A DNA stretch of 64,000 bases from Phyllobacterium myrsinacearum (GTDB lineage Bacteria > Pseudomonadota > Alphaproteobacteria > Rhizobiales > Rhizobiaceae), in contig NZ_PVBT01000001.1 of NCBI RefSeq assembly GCF_002980555.1, forward strand, positions 186,001-250,000, given 5' to 3'. Positions 1 through 8,655 of the stretch are shown here, piece after piece. Position 1 is the stretch's first letter, and each line of letters starts with the position of its first letter. Below the pieces are notes generated by a model that ran no database searches, had not been told where the DNA came from, and saw nothing but the letters and a program-made list of their open reading frames with translations. The position numbers and the translations under genes were made by a program.

Positions 1-444
1 CTCGATGCCATAGATCTTGCCGCCGAGCTCGTCCTTGAACGTGACGATATCCTTGAAGTCTTTCAAACCCTTGTCATAAAGGTACTGCGGTACTGCCAGC
101 GTATATTTTGCGCCGGTGAGATTCACACCGAGATCCTCAACCGTCTTGTTGTCGAGATAGGGTTTGAGATCGGCGGCCATGCTGGGCGTCCAGTTGCCCA
201 GGAATACGTCGATGTCTTTCTTGCCGAGGGACGCATAGGTCACGGGAACCGACAGGACTTTCGTATCGGTGGAATATCCCAGCCCCTTGAGCACGGCGCT
301 TGCCGCTGCCGTGGTCGAGGTAATGTCGGTCCAGCCGACATCGGCGAATCGAACGGCCTTGCAACTCGCGGGTTCCGCGGCGAAGGCGGTGCCGGCGGTC
401 AGCGTGAGAGCCAGTGAAATGGTCAGTTTGGTCAACATTTTCAT
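1..444 (-). CDS. choX: Choline/betaine ABC transporter substrate-binding protein, 3' part outside window
   Basis: The reading frame starts at the ATG ending at 444 and runs off the left edge, so only the first 148 residues are seen. It begins with a signal peptide (MKMLTKLTISLALTLTAG, with AFA before the mature AEPASCK). The mature part carries FADVGWTDIT and DVFLGNWTPSM, which match the aromatic-box choline binding protein ChoX of rhizobia (OpuAC fold). The protein would bind choline or betaines in the periplasm and hand them to a ChoW/ChoV permease, which should lie to the left of the window. Family assignment is from remembered ChoX sequence; substrate choice between choline and other betaines is inference. 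Confidence 0.85.
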   Translation of the reverse strand, partial: MKMLTKLTISLALTLTAGTAFAAEPASCKAVRFADVGWTDITSTTAAASAVLKGLGYSTDTKVLSVPVTYASLGKKDIDVFLGNWTPSMAADLKPYLDNKTVEDLGVNLTGAKYTLAVPQYLYDKGLKDFKDIVTFKDELGGKIYGIE

Positions 445-634
445 CGATTGTTCTCCCTCTCCGGTTTTCTACCGGCTGTTAAGGGCATGAACCAAGCACC
501 AATTTCGCAGGGGTTCAAGCATAGCCGCGCATAAATCCGGTCAATTCGCGACAGTTGTTGATATTCCGGCAAAAGTTGCACCCTCTGCGCCGGAGAGGCT
601 TCAAGCGCGGCCACGAGTCTGATTAAACGCCCCT

Positions 635-1225
635 ATGGCAAAACTCTATTTCAGCTACTCCACAATGAACGCCGGCAAGTCCACCATGCTCCTGCAGGCG
701 TCCTACAATTATCAGGAACGCGGCATGCGGACGATGATGTTCACGGCTGCGCACTATGCGGAAAATGGCGCCGGCGTCATTTCCTCCCGTCTTGGCGTGA
801 CCGCTGCGGCCGAGCTTTACCGCGAGGAGGACAATCTTTTCGACCGGATTGCATCGGCGCATGGCGAGAATGCATTGAGCTGCGTTTTCGTTGATGAGGC
901 GCAGTTCCTCACCCGGGACCAGGTCTGGCAACTGGCACGCGTTGCCGACCGGCTGCATCTGCCCGTGATGTGTTTCGGGCTTCGCACAGACTTTCAGGGC
1001 AAGCTCTTTCCCGGTTCGGCCGAATTGCTGGCCATCGCCGATACGCTGCGGGAGATCAGGACCATCTGCCATTGCGGCTCGAAGGCGACCATGGTGGTCC
1101 GGCACGATTCGACGGGCAAGGCGATCACTGAAGGAGACCAGGTATCCATCGAAAAATCCGTGTATGTCTCGCTTTGCCGCAAGCATTGGGAAGAAGAAAC
1201 CGGGCGGATTGCTTTGGACCCTTAG
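635..1225 (+). CDS. tdk: Thymidine kinase
   Basis: Type II thymidine kinase of 196 residues, which phosphorylates thymidine to dTMP with ATP in the salvage pathway. The P-loop STMNAGKST lies at residues 9-17. The DEAQF motif at 87-91 supplies the catalytic Glu88. The zinc-binding lasso domain is complete: Cys145, Cys147, Cys181 and His184. Length and motif spacing match the bacterial family. The ATG at 635 is the only sensible start. It is transcribed away from choX and is followed by a good intrinsic terminator, so it is probably a single-gene unit. Confidence 0.95.
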   Translation: MAKLYFSYSTMNAGKSTMLLQASYNYQERGMRTMMFTAAHYAENGAGVISSRLGVTAAAELYREEDNLFDRIASAHGENALSCVFVDEAQFLTRDQVWQLARVADRLHLPVMCFGLRTDFQGKLFPGSAELLAIADTLREIRTICHCGSKATMVVRHDSTGKAITEGDQVSIEKSVYVSLCRKHWEEETGRIALDP

Positions 1226-1246
1226 AGCCGGCTCCGGCCCAATATC

Positions 1247-1274
1247 GCCTGTCATTTTTCTACAGGCTTTTTTT
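1247..1274 (+). terminator. Intrinsic terminator after tdk
   Basis: GCCTGT (1247-1252) pairs with ACAGGC (1262-1267) around a 9-nt loop and is followed by seven T. It separates tdk from the operon that starts at 1349. Confidence 0.8.
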
Positions 1275-1348
1275 CGTTAAATGCCGTGTCTATATTCGGG
1301 CGGCAGATAAATTTATGATTTTATCTTGGGCATCTAGGGGAGACACCA

Positions 1349-2437
1349 ATGGCGAGCTTGCAGAGCTTTGATACCGAGATCGAAAAGACCCGGAACATGG
1401 TCAATGAGATGCGGACGAAAATAGACCAGTCCAGCGTCGTGCTCGACAAGTTCGCCAAGGCGGATACCGCGATTGGAAATCCTGACTTCGACATTGAAAA
1501 TGCCCGCATCGACGATGTCCTGCGCCAGCAGAAAGTGATGGAAGGCAATATTGCCGACCTGATCATCGGACTGGAAGATGCGACCAATGTCTTCGGTTCC
1601 GAATTTGAAAGCATGAAAAGTTATTCCGGCTGGGAAAAGCTGGTCGGCGTTTTCTCCAAGGACAAGATGCAGCGTCTGCGCACGGATCGCGTGCGCAACA
1701 TGTCGCTGGCCGGCAATCTGCAGGAACTGCTGTCGAAGTCCGACCGCATTGTTGGCATTCTCAAAGAGCAGAAGACCATTCTCGATGCGCGCTACAAGAC
1801 GTCGGAAGCCAGCCTTGCCAATGTGATCGAGCGCCGCAAGACAACAGTGGCGACGCTCGAAGCCACGCAGAAGCGCATCGAAGAGCTGAACCCGCTGCTG
1901 CTCGATATTGAAAACCGGATTGCCGCCTCCACCGATCAGGGCACCCGCGCCACGCTGGAAGGCGACCGCTCGAAACTGGCGACGGAATACAATGAGCGTC
2001 AGGCGAAAGAGCAGGAGCTTCTGGCGGAAAGCCAGACGCTGGAACGCTACACCTCCATGTTCCAGACATTCGTCGATTCGCTCAACAACCAGATCGCCGC
2101 GCAGAGCACGCTGATCAACAAATTGTCGATCGATACCGAACAGCGCATCGTTCTCTACAAGGCGCTGGAAGATTCCTTGAAGACGGCCGCCCAGCAGGAC
2201 GTTGCCCACAAGATCAATACCCTTGGCAGCCGCGTCGATACGGCGGCGGAAGAGACCATGGCTGGTGTTGGCGCCGCAGCGCAGAAACACATTGGCGACC
2301 TTCTGGAGATGCACGAGAAGAACATGGTCAGCACCCAGGATATCCAGCGGCGCAAGAAGCTCGCCGACGATGCATTCTCACGCCGTTTCTCGGAAGTCCT
2401 GAAGAAACACAATTCCGCTGACTACGTGCAGAATTAA
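1349..2437 (+). CDS. Coiled-coil protein of unknown function, first gene of five-gene operon
   Basis: A 362-residue soluble protein without signal peptide or membrane segment. It is rich in Glu, Lys, Gln and Leu with long heptad-like stretches around residues 130-250, so most of it should be helical coiled coil. The layout (N-terminal helices, a GWEKLVGVFSKDK stretch near 93, then long helices containing SKSDRIVGILKEQKTILDARY) reminds me of the TelA/toxic-anion-resistance fold, but this is a weak resemblance, not an identification. The stop codon overlaps the next start (TAATG at 2435-2439), which implies translational coupling. The five genes 1349-7934 are on one strand with gaps of 12 bp or less, so they likely act together. 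Function unknown. Confidence 0.85.
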   Translation: MASLQSFDTEIEKTRNMVNEMRTKIDQSSVVLDKFAKADTAIGNPDFDIENARIDDVLRQQKVMEGNIADLIIGLEDATNVFGSEFESMKSYSGWEKLVGVFSKDKMQRLRTDRVRNMSLAGNLQELLSKSDRIVGILKEQKTILDARYKTSEASLANVIERRKTTVATLEATQKRIEELNPLLLDIENRIAASTDQGTRATLEGDRSKLATEYNERQAKEQELLAESQTLERYTSMFQTFVDSLNNQIAAQSTLINKLSIDTEQRIVLYKALEDSLKTAAQQDVAHKINTLGSRVDTAAEETMAGVGAAAQKHIGDLLEMHEKNMVSTQDIQRRKKLADDAFSRRFSEVLKKHNSADYVQN

Positions 2438-3588
2438 TGGCTGGGAATGCTGATCTGACCGCCGCCGAACGCTATTTCGGTGCGATCCGCGCTGCGCTGG
2501 ACGGGCTGGATATTTTTCTCAACAACCAGCAGTCGCCGCTCTACAAGCACGATCTCGTCGCCCAGACCGTATCGGAATATTTGCGGCGGCTGGAAGCCTC
2601 CTTCGAATGCTGGCGCAACCGGATCGGCTTTACCGACCGGTTCCAGATTTCGCGCGCCGAAAGCGGCTTTCCGGTTTTCCAGAATGTGCTGGAACTGGAA
2701 AATGACAAGCGGGACACCAGGGCCCGGCTGGCGGCCATTCCGCCAGCGGCAGCGCTGCGCCATGAAATGGCGGATTTCATCCTGCGGCACCGCGCCTTTC
2801 CGCGCGATCTGCAGAAATCGATGGCGGAGCGGATTTATCTGGAAGCGGTCGAGCAGGGCGAGGTTTTCTCGCCCTTCATCCTGCCGGTGACCATCCGCGT
2901 TTCAGTCAATCCAAAGACCATGCGGCCGCTCTACGTGGTGCACTGGGGCGCCTTTGACGGCGCTTCCAACCTGCCGCTGATCTATATGGCGATCATCGAG
3001 GATTCGTCGGACGGCCTCGTGGAAACCCTCGTGGGCAGGGATGGCAAGCTCAATCCCGGCGTGCGGATTCCGCTGCCTGTCGGCGGCCTGCTCAATCCGG
3101 AACTGGCGCGGCGTTTTGACGATTTCGCCGCCAAGAATTCGGCCTATTCGCTGTCGCCGGTCACGATTGCGACAAGCCTCGATACGGATTTTCCGGAGCT
3201 TCACCCCAAGCAGTTGCGGCGCGTGGTTCTCGGGCCGTTCTATACGACGGGTATTACCGAGCATAACCAGACGGTTGCCGACGTTCTGGAACGCGTGCGC
3301 AAGCCGGAGGATGCCTGGCTTCTGACATGGACCATGCAGGAGGTTTTCTCCAAGGCGGAACGGCCGGGAAAGCGGGGGCTGTGGTCGTCGGAGCCGGCGC
3401 GCGAGGAGTTCTATATCAATACGGATGATCTGGAGGCGGCCCGGCAGGGCGTCAGCAGTTACGAACAGCACGCGCTGGTGCCGCACGAAGCCTATCAGGC
3501 GCTCTATGCCTCGGGCGAGGCCAGCCGCATTTTCAGCGGGTTCAAAACCCATATCCTGTCCAATGGCCAGGTCATCAGCGACATTTAG
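2437..3588 (+). CDS. Conserved-type soluble protein of unknown function, operon gene 2
   Basis: A 383-residue protein with no signal peptide or membrane segment. The start ATG overlaps the preceding stop by one base. The N-terminal 140 residues look helical; from about 150 the sequence becomes beta-rich (PFILPVTIRVSVNPKT, PLYVVHWGAFDG). I recognise no catalytic motif. It is followed 12 bp later by the AAA ATPase gene, so it may be an adaptor or substrate-binding partner of that ATPase; this is inferred only from the gene order. Confidence 0.8.
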   Translation: MAGNADLTAAERYFGAIRAALDGLDIFLNNQQSPLYKHDLVAQTVSEYLRRLEASFECWRNRIGFTDRFQISRAESGFPVFQNVLELENDKRDTRARLAAIPPAAALRHEMADFILRHRAFPRDLQKSMAERIYLEAVEQGEVFSPFILPVTIRVSVNPKTMRPLYVVHWGAFDGASNLPLIYMAIIEDSSDGLVETLVGRDGKLNPGVRIPLPVGGLLNPELARRFDDFAAKNSAYSLSPVTIATSLDTDFPELHPKQLRRVVLGPFYTTGITEHNQTVADVLERVRKPEDAWLLTWTMQEVFSKAERPGKRGLWSSEPAREEFYINTDDLEAARQGVSSYEQHALVPHEAYQALYASGEASRIFSGFKTHILSNGQVISDI

Positions 3589-3600
3589 GGGAGCACGATC

Positions 3601-5511
3601 ATGGATGTCGGTTTGACCACCATCGACGAGAAGGACATCACCAAGCATCTGCCGGTGGCGCAGGCCATGGTCACGCGCTTTGTCGTGCTGGAATCGGGCG
3701 ATGCGAAATCCGGGACCGAGCTTGCCGGTACCGGGCGGCGGTTTGTCTCAACCGTTTCGACCGGCGGTTTGCGGTCAACGCGCGAGGTGGATCTGACCAG
3801 GACAATCCAGGCCGTCCGTCCTGATGACCAGATGCTGTCCATCGCCCAGCACACGCTGTTGTTCCGGGTGCGCCGTGGCGTGGCGGTGGCATTGGCTGTT
3901 GCCGATGTTTTCGGCCGGCAGAGCGATCTGGAGAACCTTTTGGCGCGCAATGCCTCGGCACCCCTGCAGGGAGAAGATGCCAGCCATTTCAAGAAGCTCT
4001 TGTCCGCCGCTGCCTACGTCTCGGCCTTTGCGCTGGCTGCCTATCTCGGCCAGCTGATCGAAGCGGATAGCCAGGCCGCCAATGATGTGACGGTTGCGGA
4101 ATTCAATTTCGACACGGCGCAGGATGCACTGAAATCCATCGTCGGCGGTTTGGACCGGGCGATTGCCGGTGCCGCCGATGAACAGACCATGCTGGCGCGG
4201 GCGAAGGCCTATGCTGCTGCGGCCATTGAAGGCCTGCTGCAGCGCAAGGGGCGTTTTGACGGGCTTGGCAGTTTTGAAGACACGCATCTGCGTCTCGACA
4301 GCGACGATTTCACGCTTGACGGTTTCGATGTAGCGCCGGGCAAGAAGCGCACGCCCTTGGTGATGACCTTCAAAAAGCCGGATGAAGTCATCGGTAATCA
4401 CATTGCCAAATATCAGGCGCTGAAGCTGTCAAAGATGCTGATGGCCTATGATTTCGACCGGCAGCTCAACCCGTTCGTCGAGCTGGGCGGCTTTCTGTTC
4501 ACCTTCATCGGCGACGGCGCACCCGGCACGGGCAAGACGACGCTGATCCAGATGATTGCCGGTCTCGTCAACGATTACTGCCAGGTGGCGGGCTATGCCT
4601 TCCACTACGAGAATTTCGGCGTCGACCAGATTTCCTCCTATCAGGGAAAATCCGGGCAGAACTGCCGACAATTCGTCAACAACGTGCTCAATCCGCGCGT
4701 GATCGGCTTCGGTACCATCGACGATATCGATCAGGTTGCGGCGCGGCGTTCCGACGACCGGGCGTCTGCCGGCCAGCAGGAAATTACCGGCGTGCTGATG
4801 GAAGCTTTTGCCGGGGCATCGACGGTGGTGCGCGGCAATTGCGCGTTCGGCATGTTCTCCAACTATCCGGAGAATGTCGACGATGCACTGCGCCAGCGCG
4901 CCGGGGCGCGCTGGCTGGTGGACGGGCCGCAGACGCGCAACGATTACATCGATATCTTTGCGCTGCTCGCCGGCAAGAACCACAGGATTCCGCTGGGTGA
5001 ACACAAGCTGTTCGAAGACCAGCAGATCGAACGCGCCGTGGATGCCGCCTATGAACAATTGTCGAAGCCGCAGGAAGACGGGCTGAAAGCGGTGTATGAG
5101 CGCTTCATTTCCGAGAACGGCGAACCGGAAACGCTTGCCGATATCGGCACCTATCTGCACATGATCAAGGAGCGCGAGCCGCGTTTCACCGGCCGCGCCA
5201 TCAAGAATGTGACGGATGCGATCAAGATGCGCGCCATGGACATCGAACTGCCGGATGAGTGGTTCGAAAAGCCCGAGACCTTCATGCACAAACCCTACGA
5301 CGACAAGAAGGCAATGGTTGAGGAACTGCGCAAGCCCTTCACCATGGAGATGGTGCTGCAGGAAACCAACCGGTATGCGGATTCGGAATTCCGTTATGCC
5401 GACAAGTCCGACGATGCCGCCGTGGAGAAAATCGTTCGCGATGCGCGCCTGCGCGAACGGGCGATCAGGGAAGTGGAAGCCCTGAAAGCCAGGGGGCAGT
5501 GGGACGCCTGA
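3601..5511 (+). CDS. AAA-type ATPase with long N-terminal domain, operon gene 3
   Basis: A 636-residue ATPase. The P-loop GAPGTGKTT is at residues 306-314, and a Walker B-like strand VIGFGTIDDID is at 367-377. A segment with FGMFSNYPENVDDALRQRAG, near residues 417-436, fits the sensor-1/arginine-finger part of an AAA module. The first 300 residues contain no known motif and include a hydrophobic helix around 137-150 (AAYVSAFALAAYLG). No protease or helicase domain is visible, so it is more likely a remodelling ATPase. SD-like GGGGAG lies upstream of the ATG at 3601. The stop overlaps the next start (TGATG at 5509-5513). It is the probable motor of the five-gene system. Confidence 0.88.
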   Translation: MDVGLTTIDEKDITKHLPVAQAMVTRFVVLESGDAKSGTELAGTGRRFVSTVSTGGLRSTREVDLTRTIQAVRPDDQMLSIAQHTLLFRVRRGVAVALAVADVFGRQSDLENLLARNASAPLQGEDASHFKKLLSAAAYVSAFALAAYLGQLIEADSQAANDVTVAEFNFDTAQDALKSIVGGLDRAIAGAADEQTMLARAKAYAAAAIEGLLQRKGRFDGLGSFEDTHLRLDSDDFTLDGFDVAPGKKRTPLVMTFKKPDEVIGNHIAKYQALKLSKMLMAYDFDRQLNPFVELGGFLFTFIGDGAPGTGKTTLIQMIAGLVNDYCQVAGYAFHYENFGVDQISSYQGKSGQNCRQFVNNVLNPRVIGFGTIDDIDQVAARRSDDRASAGQQEITGVLMEAFAGASTVVRGNCAFGMFSNYPENVDDALRQRAGARWLVDGPQTRNDYIDIFALLAGKNHRIPLGEHKLFEDQQIERAVDAAYEQLSKPQEDGLKAVYERFISENGEPETLADIGTYLHMIKEREPRFTGRAIKNVTDAIKMRAMDIELPDEWFEKPETFMHKPYDDKKAMVEELRKPFTMEMVLQETNRYADSEFRYADKSDDAAVEKIVRDARLRERAIREVEALKARGQWDA

Positions 5512-6797
5512 TGGACCTCCTCTATGAAAACGAACTGATCTACGGGCGTCTGCTGACGATCGACCAGCCGCATCTGATTGAACGCTACAACCGGGCGCTG
5601 ACGGCTTTTGGCTTCAAGGCAACCGAACTTGCGCGGTTCAATATTGACCGGACGGGATTCTCGCCGGAAATCGCCGCTGAGCTGAAGGACCCGTCCTATC
5701 TCGATCCCAATGGCGTCAACCGCCGCTTCATCATTCTGACGCCGGATCAGGCGACGCTGCCGGTGGTTCACACGCAGTTCTCCAACACGTCCCAGCTGAT
5801 GTACGAGTTTTTCAGCAGCAATGCGCGGGCGATCAACGCGCTGACCATCAAGGATGTGATCTTCGGCGAGATCGAGGACAGTGTTTCCATTGTCAACGAC
5901 ATCGAGGATCTGCTGTCGATCAATCAGGTCGAGTTCCGCGTCCTTTCCGCTGAAAACGTCATGGGGCAGGCGGCGGAACTGCGTCTCTTGGTGGACCGGC
6001 TGCAGAACGAGCCGAACACCTGGCGCGACGACGATCTCATCAACCGCATGGTCGACCTTGCCAAGGTCACCGGCGATATCCGCGAGAATTCACTGGTGCC
6101 CGACAAGGTGGTGTTCCGCCACAGCGCCTTCTGGACCAGCCATTTCGGCGGCATCTATATCTTTGTCGATGACAATACGACAACGGTCATCGGCGATTCC
6201 GCTGCTCCCGGTTTCCGCCGCTCGCGCCCCTGGCAGGTCAATTACATCTCGATCAAGGATGCCGACCAGGTGTTCCAGTTTCTTGCCGCGACGGGGCGTA
6301 TCGAGTTGCCGCGCGGCTCGTGGATCGAGCAGTCGGGCTATCTGGAAAACCGCGGCGAGATGATCATCCGCCATCTCATCCAGACGCTTGAACCGGAACG
6401 CAATCTGAGCGGCATTGACCGCATCTGGCTGCAGACCTGGATTCACGCCAATGCCAGCCTGATCAATCATGACGGGACATGGCCGTTCCTGAACGCCGCG
6501 AAACGTGAAATTGCCCAGACAGGGCAGATCAACCTCTCCGAGATCGATCCGGCGCGCCGTTTTCTGGTGGTGCGGGCGCTCCCAAGCCATCCCGATGCCT
6601 GGCTGGTCAATCAGCTGATCAGTGATTTTGTCCCGTGGGATTTCCTGTCGCGCTACATCTTCAACAAGCAGGGCTTCTACGCCGATTACGGCCGCTGGAA
6701 CCCCGCCTATCAGGAACACGTTGTCGATATACTCAAAACCACCTATTTGAAGGACAAGGAAGGGCTGCGCAGGCGGCTCTACGGTCTCACCTCCTAG
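5511..6797 (+). CDS. Soluble protein of unknown function, operon gene 4
   Basis: A 428-residue protein starting at the ATG that overlaps the ATPase stop; a GTG at 5499 in the same frame is possible but the coupled ATG is preferred. There is no signal peptide or membrane segment. The sequence has mixed alpha/beta character with conserved-looking aromatic stretches (FWTSHFGGIYIFVDD, TWPFLNAAKREIAQ). I recognise no catalytic motif. Close coupling to the AAA gene suggests a partner or substrate recognition subunit, but this is inference. The next gene starts 12 bp after its stop. Confidence 0.8.
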   Translation: MDLLYENELIYGRLLTIDQPHLIERYNRALTAFGFKATELARFNIDRTGFSPEIAAELKDPSYLDPNGVNRRFIILTPDQATLPVVHTQFSNTSQLMYEFFSSNARAINALTIKDVIFGEIEDSVSIVNDIEDLLSINQVEFRVLSAENVMGQAAELRLLVDRLQNEPNTWRDDDLINRMVDLAKVTGDIRENSLVPDKVVFRHSAFWTSHFGGIYIFVDDNTTTVIGDSAAPGFRRSRPWQVNYISIKDADQVFQFLAATGRIELPRGSWIEQSGYLENRGEMIIRHLIQTLEPERNLSGIDRIWLQTWIHANASLINHDGTWPFLNAAKREIAQTGQINLSEIDPARRFLVVRALPSHPDAWLVNQLISDFVPWDFLSRYIFNKQGFYADYGRWNPAYQEHVVDILKTTYLKDKEGLRRRLYGLTS

Positions 6798-6809
6798 CAA
6801 GGATGCACA

Positions 6810-7934
6810 ATGCTCGATCCCGTCATCAACTTCTTCAGCCGGATTTTCTATCTGATCGGACGCGGCATCGGCTATGCGGTCGGTATCCTCCTGTGGCCGT
6901 TCCTGTGGGCAGGGCGCTGGTACACCCAGCGCGGCTGGATCCTGAAGGCAGTCGTGGGTGCAATACTCATTCTCTGGGTCGGGCTTTACGGTTATTTCTT
7001 CTGGGTCACGCAGGTCTGGACGAATTTCAATCCGGACTACGTCGCCGCCTATAATTTCGACAAACGTGACGTTGCTGCCGGCGAACCGGTTGCTGCACAA
7101 GCCGTCGGGACGGCGCCCAAGAGCTGCGCCCGGTCGGCCATTGTGGAAGTCACGGCTGACCTTACCGATTTCAACGTGAACCAGAATGCCTGGATTTCCT
7201 CCATGCTGCTGTTCAAGCTCGGTTTCTTCGGCATGTCGTGGGACGATACGCCCTTCCTCGACAACAAGGCGGCGTTCCAGCGCGGTATCAACTCCGCCGT
7301 GCGGCGGACAGCTGTCGAGCTTGTTGACACGCTTGGCCGCGTCCGCGGTACATCGCAGATCGATAATGATCTGCAGAAAGCGCGCGGCAATCTGCAGTTC
7401 ACCGAGGATGCATGGTATTTTGGCCTCAACCCGTTTGGCCCCAAGACCCCAACCCCGAGCTACTACCGCTCGGCGGTCAAAGACCTCAGGACGTTCAATT
7501 CGAAACTTGAAACCTGCAGTGCCGTATTCGATGCTCGTGCCGACAATCTCATGCAATTCATCGACCGTATCGCCAATGATATCGGCTCTACCTCCGCCAT
7601 CCTGAAGGATCGCTCGGAGAAGAACAATTATGGCTGGTTCGATACCCGTGCGGATGACCGGTTCTGGTTCGCCTATGGCCAGCTCTACGCCTATTACGGT
7701 CTGATGAATGCGGCGAAGGTCGACTTCAAGCAGGTCGTGCAGCAGAAGAATCTGGCTCCCCTGTGGGATGGCATGGACGGACAGCTCCGTTCGGCGCTCA
7801 ACATAACGCCATGGATCATCGCCAATGGCAGCGAGGGCGGTTGGTTGTTGCCCAACCATCTGACAACCATGGGTTTCTATATCCTGCGCGTGCGTTCCAA
7901 TTTGATTGATATCAAGCAGGTTCTGCAGCAATAA
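6810..7934 (+). CDS. DUF2333-like membrane protein, operon gene 5
   Basis: A 374-residue protein with two hydrophobic N-terminal segments, about residues 5-35 and 44-67 (ILKAVVGAILILWVGLYGYF), followed by a roughly 300-residue hydrophilic domain expected in the periplasm. The overall layout matches what I recall of the uncharacterised DUF2333 family. It is the only clear membrane protein of the operon and would anchor the ATPase and its soluble partners to the inner membrane. Its last codons (DI-K-VLQQ-stop) were copied in the tandem duplication that follows. Function unknown. Confidence 0.82.
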   Translation: MLDPVINFFSRIFYLIGRGIGYAVGILLWPFLWAGRWYTQRGWILKAVVGAILILWVGLYGYFFWVTQVWTNFNPDYVAAYNFDKRDVAAGEPVAAQAVGTAPKSCARSAIVEVTADLTDFNVNQNAWISSMLLFKLGFFGMSWDDTPFLDNKAAFQRGINSAVRRTAVELVDTLGRVRGTSQIDNDLQKARGNLQFTEDAWYFGLNPFGPKTPTPSYYRSAVKDLRTFNSKLETCSAVFDARADNLMQFIDRIANDIGSTSAILKDRSEKNNYGWFDTRADDRFWFAYGQLYAYYGLMNAAKVDFKQVVQQKNLAPLWDGMDGQLRSALNITPWIIANGSEGGWLLPNHLTTMGFYILRVRSNLIDIKQVLQQ

Positions 7935-8018
7935 GTGGACTTGGGCGGGTAAAATGCTATATTTAGCCTTGGAGTGAGGGCGAGCTTTCGCCCACCCTCT
8001 TTCCTGGTTACATGAATC

Positions 8019-8058
8019 GGATCCGGAGGATCACTTGCCAGCGATTCCGGATCCTTTT
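8019..8058 (+). terminator. Intrinsic terminator, copy 1 of duplicated region
   Basis: GGATCCGGA (8019-8027) pairs with TCCGGATCC (8046-8054), followed by TTTT. An additional shorter hairpin GGGCGA-GCTT-TCGCCC lies at 7978-7993. Together they should end the five-gene operon. Confidence 0.7.
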
Positions 8059-8399
8059 CATTTCCAGGGTGATGCTGAAGGGTTTAAACCACATCGCTCC
8101 ACCTCCAAGTTTGAAAGCATGGCTGATGCCGCAGCCGGAGCAGCCCATCTCCTCCGATACACCGCTGGCCCGGTGCTGTTGCTTTTGCCTTCAACACGTC
8201 CATTGATGACGAAGTGCGACCGGTTCGGCAACGAACGGGGAGTTGTGTGGCAATAGGTATCCGGTTGCAGGTCGATCAAACTGGAGCGACATCAAGCGGG
8301 TTCTGCAGCAATAAGTGGACTTGGGCGGGTAAAATGCTATATTTGGTCTTGGAGTGAGGGCGAGCTTTCGCCCACCCTCTTTCCTGGCTACTTGAAAAG

Positions 8400-8438
8400 A
8401 ACCCGGATAGTGACTTGCCAGCCAGTCCGGGTTTTTTT
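8400..8438 (+). terminator. Intrinsic terminator, copy 2, with compensatory changes
   Basis: AACCCGGA (8400-8407) pairs with TCCGGGTT (8426-8433) and runs into seven T. Relative to copy 1, both arms changed so that pairing is kept, which supports a functional hairpin. The shorter GGGCGA/TCGCCC hairpin is also repeated at 8358-8373. Confidence 0.72.
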
Positions 8439-8655
8439 CATTTCCAGGGTGATGCTGAAGGGTTTAAACCACATCGCTCCACCTCCAAGTTTGAAAGCAT
8501 GGCTGATGCCGCAGCCGGAGCAGCCTATCTCCTCCGATACACCGCTGGCCCGGTGCTGTTGCTTTTGTTCTCAACCCGTCCATTGATGATGAAGTTCAAC
8601 CGGTTCGGCAACGAACGGGGAGTTGTGTGGCAATAGGTATCCGGTTGCAGGTCGA

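Noticed and set aside
1334-2314. Long open frame (326 codons) antisense to the coiled-coil gene
   Set aside because: It mirrors codon bias of the + strand gene; no SD, no motif, and overlap with a coupled operon gene.
6090-7931. Long antisense frame (613 codons) across operon genes 4 and 5
   Set aside because: High-GC shadow; composition reads as reverse complement of two clear genes, without any domain.
8012-8586. 64- and 73-codon frames repeated in both copies of the tandem duplication
   Set aside because: They start in or next to the terminator hairpins, have no SD, and the repeat is explained by DNA duplication rather than coding conservation.
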